Assembly (NCBI RefSeq): GCF_000002995.4
Contig: NW_025062477.1
Location: 7,970,649-8,034,648, forward strand
Source: Brugia malayi
Lineage: Eukaryota > Nematoda > Chromadorea > Rhabditida > Onchocercidae
Direction of reading: 5' to 3'
DNA length: 64,000 bases
Shown: positions 41,201-52,005 of the stretch, one piece after another
Position numbering within the stretch: position 1 is the first letter of the stretch
Layout of the letters: the number at the start of each line of letters is the position of its first letter
Made by a program: the position numbers and the translations under genes
The notes under the pieces: generated by a model
What the model saw: only the letters and a program-made list of their open reading frames with translations
Told to the model about the DNA's origin: nothing
Databases searched by the model: none

Positions 41201-44200
41201 ATCTCATAACGGATTTTAGTTGCCTAACTGATCAACTTCATGCCAAGAAATTTTCATGGAACTTCTTTTCTTGTGGTTAAATTTTTGAGTCGATTTTACT
41301 AAAAGGTTTGCTTGACTTCCGAAATTTCATTTAACATTAGTTTACAAAAATAAGTAAGTGAAGAAAACACCTTCTTTTAAGCTTATTTGAAGCCAGAGAT
41401 ATTTGTATAATTGGTTTTAGAATAGCACTCTTTGCAGTGAATTGATGTTAAGAATTGATTATAATTACAAATTCCAACATTTCTCTTTGTCATCAAACAT
41501 TAGCGCTTAAGGATTGCTTCAGTTCCAATTGCGCTACCATATCATACGTCCAGATGTTCTGTTCTTCACATTCTTTCACGTGTTCTTCCTTGCTTTAAAA
41601 CAGATAAGAAGGTCCTATTTAACTTCTGCAGTATAATTTAAGAGAATATGCTAAGCAGACAATAAAGTTAACTTTAGTTCAGAATCCAAGTAATTGCTGG
41701 TTTCGAGCAGGAAGCTGACAATGGAAGCAACTTAGCTGAGTGATGTGATTGGCTTAGGGTAGGACAGGGTAGGCCTGATTAGTTTTATTTACATCTAAAG
41801 CGCTGATATGCTGTTACATAACCATCTGTGTGGATAAATGCATGGATATAGTGATACATTTGCTTAAAACTATTGTCGAGAGTGAAATCATACTCTGTCT
41901 TCTCCTCGCATTATTTTATACTTCTTGTCCTCAATTTTGCTTTATTCTCTTCTTTCTTAAAGGTTTGCTATGATGGAATGCCTCTGTTATAATTGTCTAG
42001 TATTCTAGGCCATCAAGCACTTTGATTTTTCTCCTTGATTTATCTTTTACAGCAGTAACCCAAAAATTGGATTGGGCTGGCCTATTGCTTGGCAGACTTA
42101 ACTAGGCGTCGTCTTTGTTTTCAACTTCTTTCTCAGTTTCTCTTCATCTCCTTGCTGTTATTAACCGTATTTATATTATCTCCAGTTATCCCTTAAACCA
42201 TGATTAGATCTAGCCTGATTATTCCACCCAATTCCAATAAACAGCAGCAATCACCTGGATTCTCAGCATTAATATTTCATAGAAGCATTTGCAGCATTCA
42301 TAAAATCTCATGAAGGGCAAAAAATTAATGCAGTTCAGTTTAAGATCTCTCATAACGAAATGAGGAAATCTTCTCTGTTCATTCTCTTGACTTCTTTTAG
42401 CTTTTTGTTTTTTCATTTCATAAAAATAGCGATTCACAAATCCCTAGCGATGCACTATTCCCTGCAAAGATCAAGTTTCTCCAAAATTACATGGGAATGG
42501 GTTGCAGATCACTGCAATAAAATAAGCCTATCGTGTTGATACTTTCTTATTACTTGATACCTTACGTCATCAATTATGAAAATACTTATCTCACTATGAT
42601 GTCGTTACAATGGTCAATTTCAAACATTAGTTAAGCTGCTATACATTTTATTTATCAAATGAACTTATTAGAACATCTTTTTAACTTTAACAGGAAAAAT
42701 AAAAAATCGTAAGGGATAAAATCGCAAGAAAATAATTAATTATGTGATAGCTTTACTGTGGTCTTATAAGCCTTCATCTCTCTCTCTCTCTCTATTATTT
42801 AGGTTATGCTTAATGATTGCTGCAATAAAAGGTTTAGACAAAATGCTCCAAATTTTATTATTCTTGATTTGTTGGCTAAGATTAAGAATGAAAAGTTATT
42901 ATCGATCATCATCTTTGTATAGAAATTTCCTGATAAACATTTATTTTGTTACACTTCGAATTCCAACCTCAAAATTGGACCCGTTAATTCTTTATTCCAC
43001 TGCCTAGTAAAATACAGAATTGTGAATACTTTAAATGATTCACGGAACTAATTTACATTTATATACCATGAGCTATTCTGTCTGTCACCAATCTTCGTAA
43101 TGACAAGAAAAAATGAAACAGATCACTTTATCCTGAAGCATTCTGCGCTATATCACACTCTTCTTACAGCACTACCGTGTTGAATGATTTGTTCAGTTCA
43201 TAAGTTATAAATTCACTTGTAAGATATTCCGAATGATCTTTTAGTTTGTGAGATGTGAGAATTTGTGAGATTCATAATTTTTGCTATGTTTATGTTTAAA
43301 GGGATTATTTTAAATTAGAGTTCTTGACTCTTAATCAAAGGCCTTATTCCTTGGTAATTCTGTTTTTTTTTTTTCTTTTTTTATTATATTTTTTTTTTCT
43401 TTAATTTCATTATATTTTTTTATATTTTGTATTTTAGAAAAGAGTTTTGATTTAGTTGTTTTTTTAGTGTTAAAAATTTTGGAATAGATATGGTTATGTC
43501 TTATTAAGTTTTATTTTGGTTTTGGTTGCATTAAAATAATATTATCTATTATTAGTTTATCAAGTATGTAATTTTTTGTTCACTGGTAGTTTTTTAATTG
43601 TTTTATAAGTGTTCCATCTAAAATATCTCAAGCCATTACCGCTTTTCTTCCAATTCTATATGAAGATTTCTGGAATAAACCAATAGTGAAAATTTAAACT
43701 GTATATCTTGTTCATAAGTAATAATTAAGAATCTAAATTGTGTTTTACTGAGATGCAAAGGAATGTGGTGAGACTCAGATTTTTTTTCATAGTTGCAGAT
43801 TTTAATGATAAAATGCATTTGGAGATTTTATTGCAATCGGAAATGACTGATAATCAATGATTAATGATCGATCTTGAAAATTCTAAAAAATTGTAAATAT
43901 TTAAGATAGGACGAAAATAAAATTAGGTATTGAAAATCAACACAATATATCAATAATTCTTGACAACACGGAAAGTAGAAATCGTTAAGTCGTATAAATT
44001 AACTGAAATCAAATTATATGTTCTTTTTTTCTGTAAATTTCTTCTTACAGAATTCAAAAAAAAAATTATATAAATGGAATAGGAATTTGATTCCTCTGTA
44101 TAAAAGGTCTTAAAAAAGCAGTTTAATTGATGAACGATCAATTAGAAATGAAGTTAAATTATGTATTGTTGAATCTTAACAGACTGATCAGATCCTCTAT

Positions 44201-44241
44201 AATTAGTGGTTAATTGGAAAGATAAGACACATAGATGCGTG

Positions 44242-44272
<31 letters not shown>

Positions 44273-47200
44273 TAAAAGTGAAGTGAAATGAGAGATGAGA
44301 AGTGGACTGGAACTATGTTTGAAAATTGCCCACACAAAAATAAAAAGCCAAGAAGCAGGAAGAGAAACTGCTGCAGGATGCGATATCCTATCATCCATCC
44401 ATCCATAAATTCTTCCTTTTCAATAGTACTGTTTTCGATGTGGGATGTGTCGATGTAACCAATTCATCTCTTTCTTTTCTTCCTATCTGTCAGAGTAAGC
44501 TAGCTGACTAGCTTAAAACGAGGCATTTGCTCTTTTACCATTATAATCTTATCATATCCATCCGGCGCATCCTTTTCCCTCTTTACCGGAAAATTCTTCT
44601 GAAACGAATCAGAATTGAAGTTTCTTGTGTAACAGCTAAATGCTCTTTTTCTTCTCCCTTAAGCTTCCTCTTTGAAATGATAAGCTGATTAATTTTTGAT
44701 GAAATATCATTCTGGAATATTTGAATGAATGAATTATTGAATGCCATACTCAGCCGATACTTTTTTTTTTGCTCTTTCCATCACATTTTATGCAATCTCG
44801 AAAGTTAAAACTAATAGAATGAGGGATGGAAGAATGGAACGTATGGAGTGGACTGATGGTTGTTAACTTTCAGCATTACACATCTTCTAATGTGATTAAG
44901 GTGGAAATGTCTCGGCTGGAGCGGAACGGCGCACTACGAACATTTCCATCCAGCATAAAATGGATTCACTGTTGACGTTGTTGTGAATTCAATCTTATCA
45001 CATATACTTTTTCTATTTTTTTTTCCATCCAAATAATTTTCACTCACTTCTGTCTATTATGCATTTTCTTTCTTACAATCTCAAACGCTGAAGAAATCAC
45101 TTTTAAATAATTGCATATGATGTAATACTTGAAGACAAAAATTTGGATCAGTTACTTACTAAGACTATCTTAAGCTTTTTGATTTTTCCTTCACATTTGG
45201 TTAAAAAAAAATTTGGAGAAAAAGCAATCAGATTAAAAAAGTGACGGAGAGCAGATGCAAATTGCATTGTTAGCAAATCATGTACAGTGTGATCACAGAA
45301 ATCATGGCTTGTTACGAACGATGCTTTACACTTGAATGAATATCTGTGACCTCATGGCTAATGAAGTGAATGCTAAAGTTGTTTTCTTATCTTTCTTTCG
45401 TCATCTAGCATTCTCTATGGCACTTAGCCAGAATTCCCCATTTATTATTTAGTGTTTTAAATCTGGGACTTTAAAGTACACAAAAATCTTATCAAATGCC
45501 AATTAATATCTCTACAGTTTCCAATACCTGTTCATACGTAGTACAATCTTCATAAATGGATTTATGAAGATTTTAATTCCACATAATTTAGTTAAATTTC
45601 TAAACTCAGTGAAATTATTTAAAAAGATTGGGTATAATACATGAAGACAAAAATCTGCAAATCAATTAATTATTAAGTTTTCTTCTCTTAAGCATGGATC
45701 ATTAATCTATAATTATATGACAAATGAACTTGTTGTGAGTTTCAGACTTTGCTGCAAAGCAAGGGTTGAAATGGAAAAATGTGAAAGATATTTGTTTCTA
45801 TAATATATATTTTCTCTGCTTGAATAATTTCGCATCATTTCTCATTTTTTTTTCAGGTCTTTTTTTTTTTGGATATTCTTTTTTCCTTATTTATGTAGTT
45901 TTTTTTTTTTTTGGTTGCAGAATTCATTTCGTTTTAAGGTTCTCAAGTTATCACCAAATTAGTTTGTTTCTTCTTGACACTTTTTTTTTCTTTTCAGTTT
46001 TTGATTTTTCTTCTATGTTTTTCTTCATTTATCATTTCAAATAATCCTTGCTCTACCAGTTGACATTTACTTCAACGAAGTGATTTTAGCGGGAGATCAG
46101 AGTCCAGAATTAACAGAAAACATTTGAATTTAGACTCTGATATAACTACTGCTGCATGACAATTGAGTGAGAAAGTCTCCAAATTGACAATTTCAAACTT
46201 TCTATCTAAAGTTGCAACTAAAAGTCAATTTTATTAGTAAATAAATGACCACAGATAAAATGTCACTTTTTCTTCCATTTCCTGCAATGAAATTCCAACT
46301 TTTATCCTATTTTTTATTTATAAAACGTATTACTTCTGACCAGTTGAGTGATGCAGTTTAGTTTGTATTCAGATTTTGAGGAGAAATTACTTTATTATCA
46401 CAGTTTCAGGGAAATTAAGTCATTATCGCTATTTCCGAAACATTTCTCTTTCTAAGCCAAATTATTATGAGCCATTGAATTGAAAGCTCATGGAACTGAT
46501 ATGGTGTGCTATTAGATAAAGAAGAATGTAATATGGCTCATCTTCAAGTCAACCGTTCTCATGAAAAAAGTTTGCAAATTCTGTGTGGAATGAAGGCTGG
46601 GCATGCAACTGGTATGATATCTATCACTTATGAATGTAGCCACTGTCACTTCGTCTTGTTTTAATCATATTCCTGAAACACTGTTTGTTTTGATATCAAC
46701 AATGCTGGGACCAGCTGTTCGCTTTGCAAAACTTCGCATTGCGCTCCTGACATTTGCTTCTATTAATTAACCCATGATTATCTACTAAGAGAGATAGAAA
46801 AGAGTCAAAAGGAGATAGAGGAACAGGGAAGGCAAATTGATCTGTCAGACGTTTTAGATTTTTCTGTTTAGTACAAAATTTAAACTATGCTTTAAGAGTT
46901 AATGTATTTAACCAAGGATTCTTATTGTAGTGCTACTCTCATTTTTTCCCAATTTCAATCTTTCTAAAAAAAGATGTCTTCTAGAAAAGATATTTTTCAA
47001 TGATTTAAGAAAGTCAAGAAATGAACAACATTTGGCTCGAAGCGCTACTAAACACCTTTCATTCTTTTTTTTTCCATTTCATCTTTTTCGATTTTCATGT
47101 TCCACGTCCGCATACTGACCTATAAATAACTACTTCTTCGGATTCCAGGTAGGTGTTCCTGTTTTACTATTAAGTTTTTGTCTCAGTTGATAAGTGATAT

Positions 47201-50200
47201 TTACATTATTATCCTGTATGCTGTGTTTTGTCTCAATAATTCATGCCACTGCTTTTGCATTTTCTCCTTCTTCTTCAGGGCTATAAATTATCTCTTTCTG
47301 TGAATTTTTCCTTAAGGTAATTTAAGTTCGAAATGAGCTAGCAAATGTCTCACTCTACTCACTATAAAATTGCAATTTTGACGAGGAATTGAAATGTCTA
47401 GCTTGACTATTATTTCTCTTGTCTCTCTTTTTTGAAATGAGCCTAGAACTGATCGTTATCAATGTGTGATATAGCATTCACTCTAATATCCGCTATAGAA
47501 GATGATATAACAGAGCTAACCCTGTCTTGAATTTTGAGGTATCTAGATTTTAAATCATTTTCAAAAACGTATGATGGGATTAATGCTACACGTAGCTTGG
47601 ATTGAGGAGTGTTTTTCAAAAAATGCAATAATTTCAGAGTAATTAACCTTTTATGCCACTCATAAACATTTTTTTTGATTCATTACACCAGAATCCTTGT
47701 TCATCTGAGATTGGAGCAATTTGTTTTTTTTTTTTTTTTTTTTAATTTAGATCAAATGTTTTCTGCAACATTAATTCCTTCATTTAATATTTGGAAAAGC
47801 GGTTTAATTATTGAAATGTATAAAGTTTAAGTTGCAGTTAACAGCAAATGGATTAAATCTAGTAAATTGATAGAGCTTTTGATAAAATAGTTCACTTCTT
47901 TGTCATTTGTTGTCATATCTTACGACTCTTATAACGGTTTTTTTGAGATTATGTAAATTATTTTTTCTTTTAAAAGGATGTTAATTTCACCATATATCAA
48001 TTGGACTGAAGAAATTACTCTTTGACCCTAAACTTATTGCTATTTAGATGTGAAGCAGTAAATTCGAGATTGTAAGCAGCTGTCCTTTTTCTGGTTCTAT
48101 GTTATAATCCCAAAAAAGCTTCCTCAGAGAAAACTTTTTTCAAATTTTTTCTTGATTCAGATATTTTTTTCCGCCACGGATAAAATTACTTAGAATATCT
48201 AAATATTTTGTTTAACTTTATATTTTATTTTTAATTTTATATCTTGATCTTATGTTTTGGAAGTTAAACGAACCATTTACCTAGCCTTTTCTTCCTTTTG
48301 CTGAGTAGTTATATTAACATTTAATTATATTAGTTAAAATTAATTAAGCTTCTTGTTATGACTAAAATTTCAGCTAAGAATCTCTTAAATTAAATACATT
48401 CCCTTATCATTTCGGTATGTCAGGATCTAACAACTTAATCCTGTTTACGGATCTTCTTAAGTTTCAAACTTTGAGATTTTGGAATTACCAAAAGCATATG
48501 CAATCTTTATGATATCGATACTCACTTATGTTGGTCAAAATAAAATTTTTCGGTAATCTATTCAATTAGTTTACCGTGCGAAAAATATGTTGCAGTTAAT
48601 ATTTGCCGGTGAATATACAAAGGCTATGAATAAGGACTGGCATAGTGATCATTTTTGCTGCTGGCAATGTGATAATACTCTCACCGGTCAACGGTACATT
48701 CTCCGAGACGAGCATCCGTATTGCATCAAGTGCTATGAAGACATTTTTGCCAATACCTGTGACGAATGCGCCAAAGCAATTGGTATCGATTCTAAGGTAA
48801 TTCGATATTTTATACTGATGATTTGTTCAATGGCACAGAGAGCTCTGTCATTGTCGTGGCTGATTCAGAAGCTCACAGATCATAAGTATTGGTGATAATG
48901 ATAAAATTTAGGATCTATCATACAGAGACAAACATTGGCACGAGGATTGTTTCTTATGCAATATGTGCAAAATCTCACTTGTTGATAAGCCATTTGGCAG
49001 TAAAAATGATCGAATTTTCTGTTCCAATTGTTATGACCAAGCATTTGCAACACGCTGTGATGGTTGTGGTGAAATATTTCGTGCCGGTATATCTTCATGT
49101 TCATCTTTTCAACAACAATCATACTTTTGTTGGGTTTCTACTGATAACTTAGTAGTAAATAGTAGCAGTCAGTAATAATAGTACGACAAAAGTAACTTAG
49201 CACTCATTGCAAACTGATGGAATATTATGATAAGATTGCTGTAGTTTGTCAAGTAGTGCCAGTGGGTGGTGATGATATGATACTGTCTTCTAAACATGAT
49301 CATTTCACTCTTGCAGGAATGAAAAAAATGGAATATAAAGGTAAGCAATGGCATGATAAATGTTTTTGTTGTGCATTATGCAAAACACCAATCGGTACTA
49401 AAAGTTTCATACCTAAAAACGATGAAGTTTATTGTGCATCTTGCTATGAAGAAAAATTCGCAACAAGGTGTTGTAAATGTAAAAAGGTATGCAAGTCCTT
49501 TCCTTCCTTTTACCATTCATTAACCTCCTCAAACTGTAATCATTAAATTAATTAGCAAAAGCAATGCTTGCATAAATTTACATAAATAGAAATAATTTGA
49601 AGTATTTAAGAATAGAAAATTTTCCTGCTCTCCCACTGGTAAATAATTATATTTCAGTGATAGCGAAGTCCTTATTATGTGAATAACGGCAAATGAGCAC
49701 TTTAACTTTAGGTAATAAGCACTGGTGGTGTAACATACAAAAATGAGCCATGGCATCGAGAATGTTTCTGCTGTACAAATTGTAATACGTCCTTAGCTGG
49801 TCAAAGATTCACGTCAAAAGACGAGAAACCATACTGTGCTAATTGTTACGGTGAATTATTCGCCAAGCGGTGCAATGCTTGCGTTAAACCAATTACAGGT
49901 GTTCTTTCTATTATTTTCAATTTTATCTCTATATATAATTATCCACGTATACCAAAGCCTTACTCATTACTTAACTTACTTATCTATGTGAGCCTACAGC
50001 CACTTTTCTTATCAAAATCTATTGCTTCAGCTACTTTTTTTTTTTTTTTTTTTTCATCTATATGCAATTCCCACAAGTAAGATTTTGGTCTCAAAACCTA
50101 AAGGACCCTGTTTACTTTAACACACTGACACTTTTTTTTTTCTTGAGGATAAATGAAAAGCACATAGGAAGAAATAATGACAAAGGAAGGAAGAATAATA

Positions 50201-50404
50201 ATCGAAACAGAAATACTCCATATTGAACTTTTAGGAATTGGAGGTGCCAAATTTATTTCATTCGAAGATCGACATTGGCATAACGATTGTTTTATCTGCG
50301 CCCAGTGTTCGGCATCACTAGTTGGAAAAGGCTTTATAACAGATGCTGCCGACATTCTTTGTCCGGAATGTGCTAAAGCCAGATTGATGGCTGCTAATTC
50401 ATGA
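17201..50404 (+). CDS. lim-9: PET domain plus six LIM domains protein, LIM-9 (FHL/limpet-like)
   Basis: Adaptor protein; in C. elegans LIM-9 sits at muscle dense bodies and M-lines and binds UNC-96 and UNC-97. Exons: 17201-17356 (first exon a), 28739-28864, 29166-29321, 33138-33262, 38259-38362, 38877-38983, 39095-39187, 39320-39463, 40115-40231, 40576-40674, 48596-48796, 48912-49086, 49317-49486, 49712-49898 and 50235-50404; about 709 aa. A Cys-rich stretch near 172-205 ([18 protein letters not shown]) precedes PET at about 230-337 ([31 protein letters not shown], then IPNQM). LIM1 338-409 ([17 protein letters not shown]), LIM2 410-476 ([11 protein letters not shown]), LIM3 and LIM4 477-591 ([22 protein letters not shown]), LIM5 and LIM6 592-709 ([22 protein letters not shown]). 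LIM2-6 lie on about one exon each. The donor of exon 38259-38362 could instead lie 24 bases earlier, also in frame. The acceptor before 39095 reads TTTGAG, not TTTCAG. Confidence 0.9.
17717..17968 (-). other. Coding-like island with open frames on both strands
   Basis: Against a very AT-rich intron, this block is visibly richer in GC and open in several frames. Minus strand, ATG at 17968: 83 codons with a hydrophobic stretch ([20 protein letters not shown]) then a Gly/Ser/Cys-rich part ([13 protein letters not shown]). A second minus frame from 17880 starts like a secretion signal ([20 protein letters not shown]). Plus strand, 17727-17914: an open frame ending in a Pro/Glu-rich peptide ([18 protein letters not shown]) after a possible acceptor TATTGCAG at 17793. 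I recognise no family and cannot choose a strand. Confidence 0.25.
20052..20135 (+). repeat. Duplicated intronic segment A, copy 1
   Basis: 84 bases, from AAAAATGAGCAGTTAG to CTAACACTGGCAT, recur at 25130-25213 in the same orientation with two transitions and no gap. This copy ends 210 bases before lim-9 first exon b. Confidence 0.95.
20346..20585 (+). CDS. lim-9: Alternative first coding exon (b) of lim-9
   Basis: An 80-codon exon opens with ATG ([19 protein letters not shown]) and ends TAAG/GTAAGT in phase 0, so it can join the exon at 28739 exactly as first exon a does, giving a protein of about 737 aa. In-frame stops lie just upstream, so it is a start exon and not a continuation of exon a. 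The Gly-Gly start followed by Lys and a Cys-Cys pair suggests a lipidated, membrane-bound N-terminus, but residue 6 is Leu rather than the preferred Ser/Thr, so myristoylation is uncertain. Use of this exon is inferred from coding potential and phase only. Confidence 0.65.
25130..25213 (+). repeat. Duplicated intronic segment A, copy 2
   Basis: Second copy of the 84-base segment, 5078 bases downstream of copy 1. Similarity stops sharply on both sides (AGATGAC against CAGTCAT at the 3' end). No terminal repeats or target-site duplication are evident. Confidence 0.95.
28044..28150 (+). repeat. Local direct repeat, 75-base spacing
   Basis: A 31-base phrase starting CAGTGAAGTAATTCGTCAAC occurs at 28044 and again at 28119 with two mismatches. 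It is preceded both times by an AAATAAAT-like run. It looks like an old tandem duplication. Confidence 0.85.
29322..33137. other. lim-9 intron, 3.8 kb
   Basis: No supported gene. The 120-codon open frame at 29715-30077 has no family resemblance, and its complement is open too. Nothing else stands out. Confidence 0.5.
33263..38258. other. lim-9 intron, 5.0 kb
   Basis: AT-rich with A and T runs (about 35176 and 36838). It contains copy 1 of duplicated segment B (36078-36203) and a short AGCAGC-rich stretch near 36028. No exon was recognised. Confidence 0.5.
36078..36203 (+). repeat. Duplicated intronic segment B, copy 1
   Basis: 126 bases, including CATTAGCGCTTGAGGATTGC and ATCATACGTCCAGATGTTCT, match 41475-41600 in direct orientation with 12 mismatches, mostly transitions, and no gap. 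It is richer in GC than its surroundings. Confidence 0.95.
38457..38481. repeat. GT microsatellite
   Basis: Uninterrupted GT dinucleotides in the lim-9 intron after the exon at 38259-38362. Confidence 0.9.
41475..41600 (+). repeat. Duplicated intronic segment B, copy 2
   Basis: Second copy of segment B, 5397 bases downstream, in the long lim-9 intron between LIM1 and LIM2. About 90 percent identical to copy 1. Segment A and segment B are unrelated to each other. Confidence 0.95.
42777..42793. repeat. CT microsatellite
   Basis: A short run of CT dinucleotides. Confidence 0.8.
44241..44272. repeat. Compound TA/TG microsatellite
   Basis: About ten TA units run directly into about five TG units. 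Confidence 0.9.
44900..44951. other. GC-rich inverted repeat (possible structured element)
   Basis: GGTGGAAATGTCTCG (44900-44914) can pair with CGAACATTTCCATCC (44937-44951), about 13 pairs with one or two bulges or mismatches, around a 22-base loop rich in G and C. It stands out in an AT-rich intron. It is short for an animal pre-miRNA. Confidence 0.4.
47723..47743. repeat. Poly-T tract
   Basis: About 20 consecutive T within the long lim-9 intron. Similar tracts lie near 36838 and 50036, and poly-A tracts near 28240 and 35176. Confidence 0.85.
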
Positions 50405-50440
50405 CTGATGCTAATCGATACATTGTTCTTTGATTACAGT

Positions 50441-50446
50441 AATAAA
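50441..50446 (+). terminator. lim-9: Polyadenylation signal of lim-9
   Basis: AATAAA 37 bases after the stop codon. Confidence 0.75.
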
Positions 50447-51201
50447 CTACATTTGTACACTACAGTCGTTTTTGATCTCCATTTTTTTCAAATCTAAATT
50501 CTTCAGATCAGATCAAAAGTCGTGCAATGATTGATTTGAGTTGCTGTTTAGAAAGACTAAAAATTACTGAATGACGAAGAAACTGGTATTCGGATAGAAT
50601 GCAGACGGCTTAGAGTTTGCAAGGTGCATGATCTACAGAAGGCAGGGTCATCCAAACATTACCACCTCCACAAAATGGGACTTATAACTTCTCGAGTTTG
50701 ATTAACTTCTTTATTTCTTTAAAGTTTTAAAAGAATTTGGAGATTAATTTGGAGAGCTTAAAAACTGTTGAGAGTAATGACTATAATTGTAAAATCTGTT
50801 TTTAGAAATGTTAAAGGATGAATTTCTCGGTTTTTAAACATCGGAAGATGTGAGTTTACTTATTTAAAAATCTCATTCTAGAATACATGATCCTAAAATG
50901 TTATTATTTTGAAGTGTTATGATTCTTAAACGGTACTTTCCTTTGAATGCTTTTTTTGTGACAGACTTAATTTACTTGTTAGGGATTATATGCCGTGTAG
51001 AAGGAACTCTGGCATTTCAAATGTATATAAATTACGATTGGTAGATCAGGTTCTTTGCATTCTGTAGCTTTAAGCATCGACGATTATACATTTCTTAATT
51101 ATTCGGAAGCTTCGTGGGTCTCCTAGCTTCTTGCAGGCATATAATCTGATTGACAGACTATGTCCTTCAATAACTACCAGATTTTACAACATATCTTGAA
51201 T

Positions 51202-51267
51202 ATTTTAAGAACCAATCTGACGAGAATGCCTAAAATTTTAAGAACCAATCTGACGAGAATGCCTAAA
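51202..51267 (+). repeat. 33-base tandem duplication
   Basis: The phrase ATTTTAAGAACCAATCTGAC plus the following 13 bases is present twice in immediate succession (51202-51234 and 51235-51267) without visible mismatches. Confidence 0.9.
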
Positions 51268-52005
51268 ATTTGGAACTTCTTTTAAAGAATCTGCCTCGAC
51301 TTTGAGGTTGTGATACATTGTTGCTTACTTTTTTGTGTAGCTTCAATTCATGTATGCATGAAACATGATTGTGCTGAGCTGTATTTTTAATTCTTTAAAA
51401 GTTAATACCCGTATAGATAAACTAGTCAAAAAGTGGGTAGCTTCATCACGTGTCAATCTGATCATCGATTTTCTGCATCCTCTAGCAACATTCACTACAT
51501 CAAATTTTGTCATTGAAAATAACAGAACCTAATACTGAAAAAACAAAAGCACAAAAAAATCGGGAAAAATTGATCAAGACTCATAATTTAACATGTCTTC
51601 TAAATTCAACCGAAAAGTGAGCATGGCCGTCGTCTTCCAGACAAAAGAGAAATTTCAATAATTTTACAGACCTAAGTGTTATACTTGCTAGTCTTTTTAA
51701 GACTATTTAAGATTTAAAAAGGGTGACACTTAATCCTCTTTAAGCATAATTTTGTTCAAACAATTCCTAAAAAAAAAAAAAGAAAAAAGTATTGTTAGAA
51801 GAATCACCCGTAACTTCAACACTCAGTGCAGGAAAAGCAAGATATGCCCTTTATATATAAACAAAAGGAATAAACTGTTGCCATAATCCTCCCACTAAAT
51901 TTCATTTATGAATTAAACAAATCGACAACCGTTTAATAAAAACAAACCATCAATGCTTGACTCACCAAAACAGCACATGTCAAAAAGCGAGAAAGACCGT
52001 CATAA

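Larger units (their letters stand above)
40675..48595. other. lim-9 long intron between LIM1 and LIM2 exons (7.9 kb)
   Basis: The largest exon-free stretch after the PET region. It contains repeat B copy 2, CT and TA/TG microsatellites, very T-rich blocks (43360-43440 and 45845-46025) and one GC-rich hairpin at 44900-44951. No exon was recognised. Its size and position would allow an internal promoter for a LIM2-6 (FHL-like) product, but I see no defined start exon. Confidence 0.45.
50405..52005. other. Intergenic between convergent lim-9 and lpd-6
   Basis: 1.6 kb holding both 3' ends. lim-9 has AATAAA at 50441-50446. For lpd-6 the minus-strand hexamer ATTAAA at 51932-51937 is a plausible variant signal. 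A perfect 33-base tandem duplication lies at 51202-51267. No gene is seen. Confidence 0.6.

Noticed and set aside
45766..46044. Open frame of 92 codons dominated by Phe and Leu
   Set aside because: Produced by long T runs in the intron; not protein-like.
48880..49175. Overlapping frames on both strands around lim-9 LIM3
   Set aside because: Only the frame encoding [11 protein letters not shown] is real; the others are shadows of that exon.
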